From Chloroflexota bacterium (lineage in GTDB: Bacteria > Chloroflexota > Anaerolineae > Aggregatilineales > UBA2796), in NCBI GenBank assembly GCA_003695215.1, contig RFIM01000131.1:1-31297 (forward strand): DNA of 31,297 nucleotides, written 5' to 3'. The position numbers and the translations under genes were made by a program. Numbering within the stretch: position 1 is the first letter of the stretch; the number at the start of each line of letters is the position of its first letter. The notes beneath the pieces were generated by a model that was not told the origin of the DNA, made no database searches, and was given only the letters and a program-made list of their open reading frames with translations. This document shows, one piece after another, positions 23,471 to 31,128 of this stretch.

Positions 23471-24448
23471 TTACCACAAGAAGGCCGCGGCGCCCATTGT
23501 GTAGCCGGCGCCACTGGCCACAAACACCACCAAGTCGCCTTCCTGCGGCGCATCGCCCTGCTCAATGGCGTCGTCCAGCGCCATGGGCATACAAGCAGAG
23601 CCCGTGTAGCCCCACTTATCCATGACCGTGTGCGTCCTGCTCATGGGCAAGCCGAGCTCACTCATGACGGCCTCGATAGTGCGCAAGTTGAGCTGCGTGA
23701 AATAAATTTTGGCGATGTCTTCAACGCGCCGATCGATCTTCTCCAGCAAGGCGCGAATCAGTGGCGTCCAATGGCGTTGATTGGTATCAGGCGGAAAGCG
23801 CTTCTGGATGCGCAGGTACTGTTCCTTGCTCTGGCGCAGCGTGGCATAAGTGCCGCCAACAAAGACGCCCATATAATCGTGATAGCTGCCATCGGCGATC
23901 AGCTTGGCGCCCAGAAAGCCTGGTCGGTCGCTGAGGCTCAAGATGACGGCGCCGCCGCCATCAGCGAAGAGCGTGCAAGTGCGCTTATCCGTCCAATCCA
24001 CAAAGCGCGACATGCCGTACGCGCCGATAACCAGGATGTGCCTATAATCACGATCCGTGGCGATGTACTTGGCAGCGATGTCCAAGCCCGTCAGCCAAGC
24101 TGCGCAGGCATTGTTGATATCGAAAGTAGCAGCGCGCCGTGCGCCGAGCTTATATTGCACCACTGAGGCCGTGCCAGGCGAGATGTAATCGGGCGTATCT
24201 GTGGCAAGGATGATCAAGTCTATCTGCTCAGGCGTCAGGCCCGCGCGCTCAAGCGCTTGCTGCGCTGCCGCAACTGCCAGATCGCTGGTCACCTGATCGT
24301 CGCGCATCAGTCGGCGCTCGCGAATGCCGACGTTCTGAATCAGCCAATCGCTCACAGGCTCGCCGAGCATCTGATCCAGCTCGGCATTGGTCAGGACGCG
24401 CTCAGGCACGTAGCGTCCGCTGCTGAGGATGCGCGCGTGACGAGTCAT
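23471..24448 (-). CDS. KAS III-like (FabH family) thiolase-fold protein with altered His and Asn
   Basis: A 325-residue thiolase-fold enzyme of the 3-oxoacyl-ACP synthase III family. The nucleophile region FDINNACAAW keeps Cys115. In FabH the other catalytic residues lie in PHQANLR and GNTS; here the aligned words are FTQLNLR and GYTG, so His becomes Thr (about 251) and Asn becomes Tyr (about 281). The Gly-rich end VFVASGAGYTMGAAAF is normal. Decarboxylating condensation as in FabH would need His and Asn, so acyl transfer or a different condensation is more likely; this is inference. ATG 24448 has AAGGTG 8 bases upstream. It is the last gene of a trpS-zinc ribbon-KAS III operon. Confidence 0.82.
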   Translation of the reverse strand: MTRHARILSSGRYVPERVLTNAELDQMLGEPVSDWLIQNVGIRERRLMRDDQVTSDLAVAAAQQALERAGLTPEQIDLIILATDTPDYISPGTASVVQYKLGARRAATFDINNACAAWLTGLDIAAKYIATDRDYRHILVIGAYGMSRFVDWTDKRTCTLFADGGGAVILSLSDRPGFLGAKLIADGSYHDYMGVFVGGTYATLRQSKEQYLRIQKRFPPDTNQRHWTPLIRALLEKIDRRVEDIAKIYFTQLNLRTIEAVMSELGLPMSRTHTVMDKWGYTGSACMPMALDDAIEQGDAPQEGDLVVFVASGAGYTMGAAAFLW

Positions 24449-24450
24449 GG

Positions 24451-25194
24451 TCAATCACCTTTCTTGGGCAAAAGCGCCTCGACAATGGCCGCGAACAGCT
24501 GCGCATCCAGCTGATCGGGCTGATTCGGCCCTTGGTAATGCTGCTGATTGGCGCCAACATAAACGCGCCAGTGCTTCTCGTTGTATTCGACCGCTTGAAT
24601 GTCGCTGAGCTTGTGCGACCAATCGCGACGATGACCGATCAAGTGGACTTTCTGATCGGTCAGGTAGAAAGTGCCTGCGTCAAGGATGGTCTCATCGGTT
24701 GCCGAGAGCGAGCTGCCGCTGCTTTGCTTGAGCGTGACGCTGCTGAGCGTCAGATAGACCGACTCGTCATAGCTCATTAAGGGCGGCGGCGGCGAGAGCC
24801 GCTTGGGCTGCAGGAAGCTCAAATCGCCGTTGTGGGCCTGACGGACGCGCCAACGTTGCACGTAGCCGCGCCTGCTGATCTCCATTGCCTCTTCAGCGGT
24901 GTGCCAGCGCGTGCCGAATTGGACAGCCATGTAGAAATAGCGCGGCGCACGGCTGAGCTTTTTGTAGCGGATGCGCCAAGCCTGCGGATTTTCAGGCGGG
25001 CCTGCTTCAAATAAAGCGACTGTATGGCAATGGCTGCAGCTGAGCGTGGGCAAAGCGCTGCCAAGCCCTAGGAACTTGCGCGGCGCTTGTAAGCGCGTGC
25101 TACCTTCAGTGTGGCAATACAAGCAGCCGAGCAAAGGCGGCGGCGTGTAGGCTTGGCTTTGGGCGGCATCGGCAGCGCGCTCAGCGTCCGACAT
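24451..25194 (-). CDS. Zinc-ribbon protein of unknown function
   Basis: A 247-residue cytoplasmic protein, family not recognised. Two Cys pairs (Cys24/Cys27 in CLYC and Cys53/Cys56 in CSHC) form a probable zinc ribbon. The middle part is rich in aromatic and basic residues (WRIRYKKLSRAPRYFY). The C-terminal ~100 residues (LTDQKVHLIGHRRDW ... SDIQAVEYNEKHWRVYV) have the strand pattern of a PH-like or GRAM-like domain. Its start is 3 bases after the trpS stop and its end is 2 bases before the KAS III ATG, so all three are probably made from one message. It could be a regulatory or adaptor protein; no enzyme motif is visible. Confidence 0.7.
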   Translation of the reverse strand: MSDAERAADAAQSQAYTPPPLLGCLYCHTEGSTRLQAPRKFLGLGSALPTLSCSHCHTVALFEAGPPENPQAWRIRYKKLSRAPRYFYMAVQFGTRWHTAEEAMEISRRGYVQRWRVRQAHNGDLSFLQPKRLSPPPPLMSYDESVYLTLSSVTLKQSSGSSLSATDETILDAGTFYLTDQKVHLIGHRRDWSHKLSDIQAVEYNEKHWRVYVGANQQHYQGPNQPDQLDAQLFAAIVEALLPKKGD

Positions 25195-25197
25195 AGA

Positions 25198-26229
25198 CTA
25201 CGCGCGATCCAACGCAGGCAGAAAGCCGATCCGATCTCGAACTGCGTTCAGCGTAGCGTTTGCCACGAGGCGCGCTTTAGCGGCGCCTTGCGCTAAAACC
25301 TCGTCGATCAAGCCGCTATCAGCCGTCAGCTCACGGTAGCGCTGCTGAATCGGGCGCAAGCCTTCCACCACCACTTCCGCCACAGCTTTCTTTAAATCGC
25401 CATAGCCTTTGCCTGCAAAGCGCGCCTCGATAGCCTCAGTCGTCTCGTCGGTGAAGGCTTGATAGATGGTCAGCAGATTGTTCACTCCGGCTTTAGCAGG
25501 ATCATCAGTGAAGTAAATGCCGCTGCCCGAGTCAGTGACGGCGCGCATGATCTTCTTCCTGATACGATCAGGCTCGTCGAGCATGTACACAGCGTGATAC
25601 TCGCTCGGATCGCTCTTGCTCATCTTGGCCAGCGGATTATCCAAGCCCATGATGCGCGCGCCTGCCTTGGGAAAGAAGCCTTCAGGTATCGTGAAGGTCT
25701 CGCCATACTGGCTGTTGAAGCGCTGTGCGAGATCGCGAGTTAGCTCAAGGTGTTGGCGCTGATCGTCGCCCACAGGCACTAGATTGGCCTGATAGAGCAA
25801 GATGTCGGCTGCCATGAGCGTCGGGTAGGTGTACAAGCCTGCGCTGACTGATTCGGCTTGCTGCTTGGCGGCTTTATCTTTGAATTGCGTCATGCGGTTG
25901 AGCCAGCCCATCGGCGTGAAACAGCCGAGAATCCAGCCCAGCTCAGCATGCGCGCTCACATGCGATTGAACGAAGATCGTGGCATGTTCTAGCTGGATGC
26001 CGCAAGCAAGGTAGAGCGCTGCATTGCGACGCGTGCCTTCGCGCAACTCGTTCGGATCTTGTGGCACAGTGATGGCATGCATATCCACAATGCAGTAGTA
26101 GCAATCATAATCGCTCTGCAATTGCACCCATTGTTTCAGCGCGCCGAGATAATTGCCGATGGTCAGTTGCCCGGAAGGCTGAATGCCAGAGAGAATGCGT
26201 GGCAAGCGCGTTGGCGTCGTTTCGGACAT
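25198..26229 (-). CDS. trpS: Tryptophan--tRNA ligase
   Basis: A 343-residue class I aminoacyl-tRNA synthetase charging tRNA-Trp. The HIGH-type motif appears as SGQLTIGNYLGA (residues 19-30) and the KMSKS motif is exact at 202-206. Typical family words include YYCIVDMHAIT, MTQFKDKAAK, AADILLYQANLVPVGDDQ and GLDNPLAKMSKSDPSE. Length is normal. I start at ATG 26229 because AGGGA lies 6 bases upstream; the frame continues to 26253. A sigma70-like promoter lies just ahead. It heads an operon with the zinc-ribbon and KAS III-like genes. Confidence 0.96.
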   Translation of the reverse strand: MSETTPTRLPRILSGIQPSGQLTIGNYLGALKQWVQLQSDYDCYYCIVDMHAITVPQDPNELREGTRRNAALYLACGIQLEHATIFVQSHVSAHAELGWILGCFTPMGWLNRMTQFKDKAAKQQAESVSAGLYTYPTLMAADILLYQANLVPVGDDQRQHLELTRDLAQRFNSQYGETFTIPEGFFPKAGARIMGLDNPLAKMSKSDPSEYHAVYMLDEPDRIRKKIMRAVTDSGSGIYFTDDPAKAGVNNLLTIYQAFTDETTEAIEARFAGKGYGDLKKAVAEVVVEGLRPIQQRYRELTADSGLIDEVLAQGAAKARLVANATLNAVRDRIGFLPALDRA

Positions 26230-26274
26230 AACGTTCCCTAGACTTAGGCGCATAGGTTGAGACTACAAGCGCGA

Positions 26275-26303
26275 ATTGTAGCATCAGGCAGCGCCATAGG
26301 CAA
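26275..26303 (-). promoter_or_regulatory. Sigma70-type promoter for trpS
   Basis: On the minus strand TTGCCT (26303-26298) and TACAAT (26280-26275) are separated by 17 bases. The leader would be about 40 bases long, too short for a T-box. The rest of the divergent gap up to 26374 holds one 12-base dyad (26327-26338) and no clear plus-strand promoter. Confidence 0.5.
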
Positions 26304-26374
26304 GAGAGCTACCTATTGTTTAAATGGCGCAGCTGCGCTATGCTGTAGGCATCTTTCGAGCATGGAGAGCGGCA

Positions 26375-27160
26375 ATGATCGCCAGAGCGCTGCGCGAGAA
26401 AAAGCTGAGCTGGATGATTTTAGGCGCGCTGCTTTTTGCAGCAGGCTGCTTTCAGCCTGCAGGGCGCGAGATCGAGCCGACTAGCGTGGATATCGCCATC
26501 TTGACGCCTGAGCCGACCGCCACGCCGCTCCTCACGCCCAGTGCCACGCCTTTCATCACGCCATTGCCAACCGAAGGCTATATCCCGCCGACCGACACGC
26601 CCACGCCCTTCCCGACGCAGCCACTCGAGCCGACCGCCACTGCTTTCCAGATGTTCCCTGAAGCGACGCCGACCGAACCGCCGCTCCAGATACCGACAGA
26701 GCTGCCCACTGAAACGCCAACACCCTTGCCGCCAACGCCCACTGCCCTGCCAACTGATAATCCGTGCCAGCACACCGTGCAGCCCGGCGAATGGCTCAGC
26801 AAAATCGCCCGCATGTATAACCTGACCAATCAGGACTTCCTGCGCGCTAACCCTTGGCTGCAGAACAATCCTGACCGCTTGCAGCCCGGCGATGTGCTTG
26901 CAGTCCCTGGCTGCGCGCCCCGCGTGAGTGGCAATGTGCCGCCTGCCGCACAACCGCCCGCGCCTGTCGATCCCTCAGCCCTGCCCACGCCGATCCCGCT
27001 GACCGAGCGCATTTACACTGTTGTGCCTGGCGATACGCTCGGCGCCATTGCCCGCAAATTCGGCATCACTGTCCAGCAGTTGCGGCAGGCTAACGGCATT
27101 TTGGAAGGCGATTTCATCCGCGTCGGCCAGCAGCTGAAGATTCCTGCGCCGCAGCAGTGA
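26375..27160 (+). CDS. Lipoprotein with Pro/Thr-rich linker and two LysM domains
   Basis: A 261-residue wall-associated protein. The signal ends in a lipobox (FAAGC, Cys25), so it should be lipid-anchored outside the membrane. Residues about 35-130 are a low-complexity linker built from PTxTP words. LysM 1 spans about 131-178 (HTVQPGEWLSKIARMYNLT ... LQPGDVLAVPG) and LysM 2 about 212-258 (YTVVPGDTLGAIARKFGIT ... IRVGQQLKIP). LysM domains bind N-acetylglucosamine in peptidoglycan. There is no enzymatic domain. ATG 26375 is chosen because GGAG (26364-26367) is 7 bases upstream; the frame extends to 26324 without a site. Confidence 0.9.
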   Translation: MIARALREKKLSWMILGALLFAAGCFQPAGREIEPTSVDIAILTPEPTATPLLTPSATPFITPLPTEGYIPPTDTPTPFPTQPLEPTATAFQMFPEATPTEPPLQIPTELPTETPTPLPPTPTALPTDNPCQHTVQPGEWLSKIARMYNLTNQDFLRANPWLQNNPDRLQPGDVLAVPGCAPRVSGNVPPAAQPPAPVDPSALPTPIPLTERIYTVVPGDTLGAIARKFGITVQQLRQANGILEGDFIRVGQQLKIPAPQQ

Positions 27161-27237
27161 GCCACCTGGGTAAGAATCGCAGCGCAGAGCTGATCTAGGC
27201 ATAGGCATTGCAATTCAGAAACGAGGATTATGCGCCC

Positions 27238-27654
27238 ATGCGCCTGACAACCGATGAGGAAATCCGCCAACTGCTGCAGGAGGCACAGCACGTCGCTGTG
27301 GTCGGCTGGTCGCCCAAGCCCGATCGCCCTTCGCACGAGGTCGCCGCTTATCTGAAAGCACACGGCTACACTGTCTATCCCGTCAATCCAACGGCGCCAA
27401 GCGCGCCTGAGCAGCCCGTCTTCGCTGATCTGACTGCTATCCAAGTGCCAATTGACATCGTGGACGTCTTTCGGCGCCCTGAGGACGTGCCAGAAGTCGT
27501 CGAGGCGGCCATTGCTGTCGGCGCCAAAGCCATCTGGATTCAGCTAGGCATCGTCAACGAAGAAGCGGCACAGCGCGCCAGCGCAGCTGGCTTGAAAGTC
27601 GTGATGGATCGCTGCATGAAGCTTGAGCACGAGCGCTTGATGCCAGCTGAGTGA
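27238..27654 (+). CDS. CoA-binding domain protein (YccU-like)
   Basis: A 138-residue protein consisting of one CoA_binding (Rossmann-like) domain. Typical words are VAVVGWSPKPDRPSHEVA, GYTVYPVNPT, PIDIVDVFRRPEDVPEVVE, AKAIWIQLGIVNEEAAQRA and VMDRCMKLEH. Relatives bind CoA or nucleotides but their biological role is not well defined. ATG 27238 gives the standard length; GAGG lies 11 bases upstream. An out-of-frame ATG at 27230 opens only five codons. The gap 27161-27237 shows no hairpin. Confidence 0.87.
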   Translation: MRLTTDEEIRQLLQEAQHVAVVGWSPKPDRPSHEVAAYLKAHGYTVYPVNPTAPSAPEQPVFADLTAIQVPIDIVDVFRRPEDVPEVVEAAIAVGAKAIWIQLGIVNEEAAQRASAAGLKVVMDRCMKLEHERLMPAE

Positions 27655-27680
27655 GCCCGAGCGCATTCGCCAAGCTAGCC

Positions 27681-27710
27681 TTGTAAGGCGCTCAGCCGTT
27701 CATCTATAAT
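27681..27710 (+). promoter_or_regulatory. Sigma70-type promoter for the M20-AIG2-S51-BtuF operon
   Basis: TTGTAA (27681-27686) and a perfect TATAAT (27705-27710) are separated by 18 bases. Transcription would begin near 27717, about 35 bases before ATG 27752. The -10 context CTATAATTG is the same as at 17757-17765. Confidence 0.6.
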
Positions 27711-27751
27711 TGGCCTTGAGCGAAGGCAATAGAGTTGGAAAGCACTCGGCT

Positions 27752-28942
27752 ATGGCGATCGACTGGCTGGCGCAGGCTCAGGCGCTGCGCACTGAACTGG
27801 TGGCGCGTCGCCGCGACCTACATCGGCACCCTGAACTTGCTTTTGAAGAACAACGCACGGCGAGCCTTGTGGCAGCTGAGCTGAGCGCGTTGGGCTTGGA
27901 AGTCCAGACGGGCATCGGCAGGACAGGCGTGGTCGGCGTGTTGGAAGGCGCGCGCGAGGGCATGACTGTGCTAGTGCGCTGCGACATGGACGCCTTGCCG
28001 ATCGCTGAGGCAAACACGACCGATTACGCCTCGCAGGTGCCGAACAAAATGCACGCCTGCGGCCATGACGGTCACGTCGCTATCGGTTTGGGCGTGGCGA
28101 AGCTGCTGGCAGCGCGCCGCAATCAGATCGCAGGGCGCATCAAGTTCGTCTTCCAACCTGCTGAGGAGATCGCCGCTGGTGCCAAAGCCATGATCGCTGA
28201 CGGCGTGCTGGAAGCGCCTGTGCCGCAGGTTGCACTTGGCCTGCACTTATGGAACAACTTGCCTGTTGGCACGGTCAGCCTGACCGAAGGCGCCGCTATG
28301 GCTAGCGCCAACGATTTTAGCGTCACTGTGCGCGGCAAAGGCGGACACGGCGCCCTGCCCAATGAGACGCACGATCCAATCTTCGCCGCTGTGCAGATCA
28401 TCAGCGCGCTGCAAAGTGTGATCAGTCGCAACGTCGGCGGCCTGGAGACGGCTGTCCTCTCGGTCTGCAATATTCATGGCGGCGATGCCAACAACGTGAT
28501 TCCATCTGAGGTGAAGTTTGGCGGCACGTTCCGCACCTATCAGCCTGACGTCAATGACTTGGTGACGCGCCGTTTGCATGAGATCGCCGAAGGCGTAGCT
28601 GCCGCGCTCGGCTGCACGGCGCAGGTGCAGGTGCAATTGCTAGCGCCTGCCTTGATCAACGACTCTGAAGTTAATGCGCGCCTGAGAGCCGCTTTCAAGC
28701 GTCTAGCGCCGCACTTGACCTACGTGGATGACGCGCGCACGATGGCCTCTGAAGACATGGCGTGCTTTTTAGAACGCGTGCGCGGCACCTATTTCTTCGT
28801 CGGCTCGGCAGACTACAAGCGCGGCTTGAATTTTCCGCACCATCATCCGCGCTTCGACTTCGACGAGGAGGCGCTGCTCATTGGCACCGGCTTGTTGGCG
28901 GCTGCCGTAGCTGAGTACGTGCTGCCAAGCGCGCAGGAGTGA
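27752..28942 (+). CDS. M20 family metallo-amidohydrolase (aminoacylase/hippurate hydrolase type)
   Basis: A 396-residue cytoplasmic amidohydrolase that cleaves N-acyl or amide bonds of amino acids or small peptides. Metal-site words are intact: RCDMDALP, HACGHDGH (His101, Cys103), QPAEE (Glu138, Glu139) and HHHPRFDFDE near the end. The dimerisation domain lies about 180-300 (RGKGGHGALPNETHDP). The HACGHD form is typical of the IAA-amino acid hydrolase/N-acyl-aminoacylase branch. ATG 27752 is the start compatible with the promoter, since an upstream frame extension overlaps the -10. It heads a four-gene operon. Confidence 0.92.
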   Translation: MAIDWLAQAQALRTELVARRRDLHRHPELAFEEQRTASLVAAELSALGLEVQTGIGRTGVVGVLEGAREGMTVLVRCDMDALPIAEANTTDYASQVPNKMHACGHDGHVAIGLGVAKLLAARRNQIAGRIKFVFQPAEEIAAGAKAMIADGVLEAPVPQVALGLHLWNNLPVGTVSLTEGAAMASANDFSVTVRGKGGHGALPNETHDPIFAAVQIISALQSVISRNVGGLETAVLSVCNIHGGDANNVIPSEVKFGGTFRTYQPDVNDLVTRRLHEIAEGVAAALGCTAQVQVQLLAPALINDSEVNARLRAAFKRLAPHLTYVDDARTMASEDMACFLERVRGTYFFVGSADYKRGLNFPHHHPRFDFDEEALLIGTGLLAAAVAEYVLPSAQE

Positions 28943-28947
28943 TGTCT

Positions 28948-29463
28948 ATGAAAGTGCGCTCTGTGCCTTCCACACGCGATTGGTTCCAGACGCCGATCTT
29001 CGCTTATGGCACGCTGCGGCATGGCCAACGCAATTACATGCGCTTGCTGTGCGGCTACACAGTCAGCGAGTTCGCCGCTGAAGTCGATCACATGCGCTTG
29101 TACTCGCTCGGCGCCTTCCCTGTCATGGTGGATGCGCCTGAAGACGGCGTCACGGTCAAGGGCGAGGTGATGGTCATCCATCCTGCTCACTATCCGCGCC
29201 TGCTGGCAGAGCTGGATCGGCTAGAAGGCTACAATCCAAACGCAACACAGCTAGAGAGTGCGCTCGGCTTATATCGGCGCGTGCGGCGGCGCGTTCGGCT
29301 CAGCGGCGGCGCCGAGGCATGGGCATGGCTGTACGTCGGCAATCCTGAGGTCTTGGCGGCGCATCCGCACACAGAGATTCCGCATGGCGACTGGCTGCGC
29401 TATCAGCAGGAGCGCGGCAAGGTGCCGCGGCTTGCGCGCGCTGTGCCCTTGGAGCAGAACTGA
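28948..29463 (+). CDS. Gamma-glutamylcyclotransferase-like (AIG2 family) protein
   Basis: A 171-residue protein of the AIG2/GGACT fold. FAYGTLRHGQRNYMRLL holds the YGTL binding loop, and AELDRLEGYNPNATQ the conserved Glu region that acts as catalytic acid/base in the family. Members release 5-oxoproline from gamma-glutamyl amines or peptides. ATG 28948 fits the GGAG at 28936-28939; ATG 28942 is an alternative that abuts the M20 stop. The neighbouring amidohydrolase and S51-like gene make a role in small peptide or amide turnover plausible, as inference. Confidence 0.85.
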   Translation: MKVRSVPSTRDWFQTPIFAYGTLRHGQRNYMRLLCGYTVSEFAAEVDHMRLYSLGAFPVMVDAPEDGVTVKGEVMVIHPAHYPRLLAELDRLEGYNPNATQLESALGLYRRVRRRVRLSGGAEAWAWLYVGNPEVLAAHPHTEIPHGDWLRYQQERGKVPRLARAVPLEQN

Positions 29464-29470
29464 GCGCGCT

Positions 29471-30157
29471 ATGCCACGGATGAACGTCTTGCGTTGGCGC
29501 GATGGGCGTGGCTGGATCGTCTTGGCGGGCAGCAGCGCGCAGCTGGGCGATCAAGATGGCGTGGACTTTGAGGTCGAGGCGCAGGCGCTCACGCGCATCG
29601 CCTATGGCGAGCCAATCGCTTATATCTGGGCAGCAGGCGACGCCGATACAGCCGATCGACACTTAGCGCTGCTAGATGAGATGGGCGCGCCAACGGGCTA
29701 TTTGGTAGATATCGTCACTGAGGACGACCACAGCATCCGCGCACAGCTGGATGAGGCCGGCATGATCATCTTGGGTGACGGTCAGGCTGCTGAGACGCTG
29801 CGCGCGGCCCTGGAAGGCGCGGCGTTGGAAGGGATGCAAGCCGCTTATGCGCGCGGCGCCGTGATTCTCGGCATTGGTGCAGGCGCCGCTGCACTGGGAA
29901 GCTATCTGGAAGGCGCTAGCGGCTTGGGTTGGGTCGAAAATGCTGCGATTGTGCCGCGCTATGAGCAACCAAGCCGCGCTGCAGCGCTGCGCGCCTTGCT
30001 GGAGGCTCATCCGAGTGCCTATGGCATCGGCATTGGCAGCCGCTCAGCGCTAGCGCTCGGCGCCGCCGGGCAGGTAGAAGTCTGGGGTGAACGCAAAGTG
30101 ACTATTTTGCTGGGCAGCGCCTTGCTCGCATCCGATCAGCACCAAAAGAAGCCATGA
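29471..30157 (+). CDS. Peptidase S51/cyanophycinase-like protein lacking the catalytic Ser
   Basis: A 228-residue protein resembling cyanophycinase/dipeptidase E (S51, class I glutamine amidotransferase-like fold). It has IILGDGQAAETLRAAL and ARGAVILGIGAGAAALG, which align with the family's GG-type substrate loop and the nucleophile elbow GTSAGA. Here the nucleophile position reads Gly136 (GIGAGA), so the serine hydrolase reaction looks impossible. The rest of the domain is intact and the frame undamaged, so a binding or regulatory role is more likely than recent decay. ATG 29471 follows the previous stop by 7 bases; an earlier frame start lies inside the preceding gene. It overlaps the next gene by ATGA. 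Confidence 0.72.
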   Translation: MPRMNVLRWRDGRGWIVLAGSSAQLGDQDGVDFEVEAQALTRIAYGEPIAYIWAAGDADTADRHLALLDEMGAPTGYLVDIVTEDDHSIRAQLDEAGMIILGDGQAAETLRAALEGAALEGMQAAYARGAVILGIGAGAAALGSYLEGASGLGWVENAAIVPRYEQPSRAAALRALLEAHPSAYGIGIGSRSALALGAAGQVEVWGERKVTILLGSALLASDQHQKKP

Positions 30158-31128
30158 CTGAGAGTCCGAGCGAACCGCTTCAGCCGTTTGACGAAGCTGA
30201 TCTCAGAGCGCGCCACACGCACGCCTACGATTATTCGCACGCCATTGATTTCGTGCCGCAGCGCGTCGTCTCGCTAGTGCCAAGCCTGACCGAGTCGCTT
30301 TTCGAACTGAATCTGGGTCAGCGCGTGGTCGGCGTGACTGACTACTGCATCTATCCCGAAGCGGCAAGGGCGTTGCCGAAGGTTGGCGGCACCAAGAACC
30401 CTGATATCGAGAAAATCAAGGCTTTGGCGCCCGATCTGGTCATGCTCAATAGCGAGGAGAATCGGCGCGAGGATGCTGACGCGCTACAAGCAGCAGGTAT
30501 CCCCATCTGGGTGACACAGCCCAATAGCGTGCGCGAGGCTATCGAGCTGCTCTGGGAGATCATGGAGGTCTTCGAAGAAGCCTCGATGGTGCATCGCGTG
30601 CGCTTGATTGAGATCACCTACGAGACCATGCGCCGTTATGCCGAGCAGAATCCGCCTGTGCGCGCCTTCGTGCCCATTTGGCGCGATCCGTGGATGACTT
30701 TCAACGCGCAGACCTTCGCCCATGACCTGCTTTTTACCTGTGGCGCGCTGAACGTCTTCGCAGCGCGCGAGCGCCAATTTCCGCTGGCCGCTGATTTGGG
30801 CAAGGCTGAGCCGCTTGCCGCTGACGATCCGCGCCGCGCAGGACGCGACACGCGCTATCCGCGCATCACTTTAGAGGAAGTTGAAGCAGCGCAGCCTGAG
30901 ATCATCCTGCTGCCCACTGAGCCGTATGCTTTCAGCGAAGCCGACGCGCTGGCCTTTGATGGGCTAGATGTGCCTGCTGTGCGCAATGGTCATATTTACA
31001 TTGTTGAAGGCAGTTGGATCACATGGCATGGCACGCGCATGGCGCGCGCCTTCCGCCACTTGCCGCCCGTGATCGCTGCGGCGCGCGATAACGCCGAAGT
31101 GCCGCCGCTAATCTTGCCGCAAGGCTAG
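30154..31128 (+). CDS. BtuF-like helical-backbone metal receptor protein without signal peptide
   Basis: A 324-residue protein of the periplasmic-binding-protein type 2 (BtuF/FhuD) fold. It shows RVVSLVPSLTESLFELNLGQRVVGVTDYC, then PKVGGTKNPDIEKIKALAPDLVMLNSEEN, the long linking helix, and a second lobe with PEIILLPTEPYAFSEAD and the end NGHIYIVEGSWITWHGTR. Relatives bind cobalamin or other metal chelates for ABC uptake. The N-terminus (MTESPSEPLQPFDEADLRAR) is hydrophilic, with no signal peptide or lipobox, so it seems cytoplasmic. The start overlaps the S51-like gene. No permease or ATPase is adjacent. The last 21 bases overlap the tail of ligA on the other strand. Confidence 0.83.
   Translation: MTESPSEPLQPFDEADLRARHTHAYDYSHAIDFVPQRVVSLVPSLTESLFELNLGQRVVGVTDYCIYPEAARALPKVGGTKNPDIEKIKALAPDLVMLNSEENRREDADALQAAGIPIWVTQPNSVREAIELLWEIMEVFEEASMVHRVRLIEITYETMRRYAEQNPPVRAFVPIWRDPWMTFNAQTFAHDLLFTCGALNVFAARERQFPLAADLGKAEPLAADDPRRAGRDTRYPRITLEEVEAAQPEIILLPTEPYAFSEADALAFDGLDVPAVRNGHIYIVEGSWITWHGTRMARAFRHLPPVIAAARDNAEVPPLILPQG

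Noticed and set aside
26327..26338. 12-bp palindrome GCGCAGCTGCGC ahead of the LysM gene
   Set aside because: It shares the GCAGCTGC centre with the 24-bp palindrome, but GC-only dyads of this length arise easily in this DNA.
27655..27690. GAGCGC/GCGCTC pair as a terminator after the CoA-binding gene
   Set aside because: Six-base arms with a long loop and no T-run.
29258..29470. N-terminal extension of the S51-like protein
   Set aside because: It lies within the AIG2 gene in another frame, is Arg/Ala-rich, and ATG 29471 gives the family-like length.
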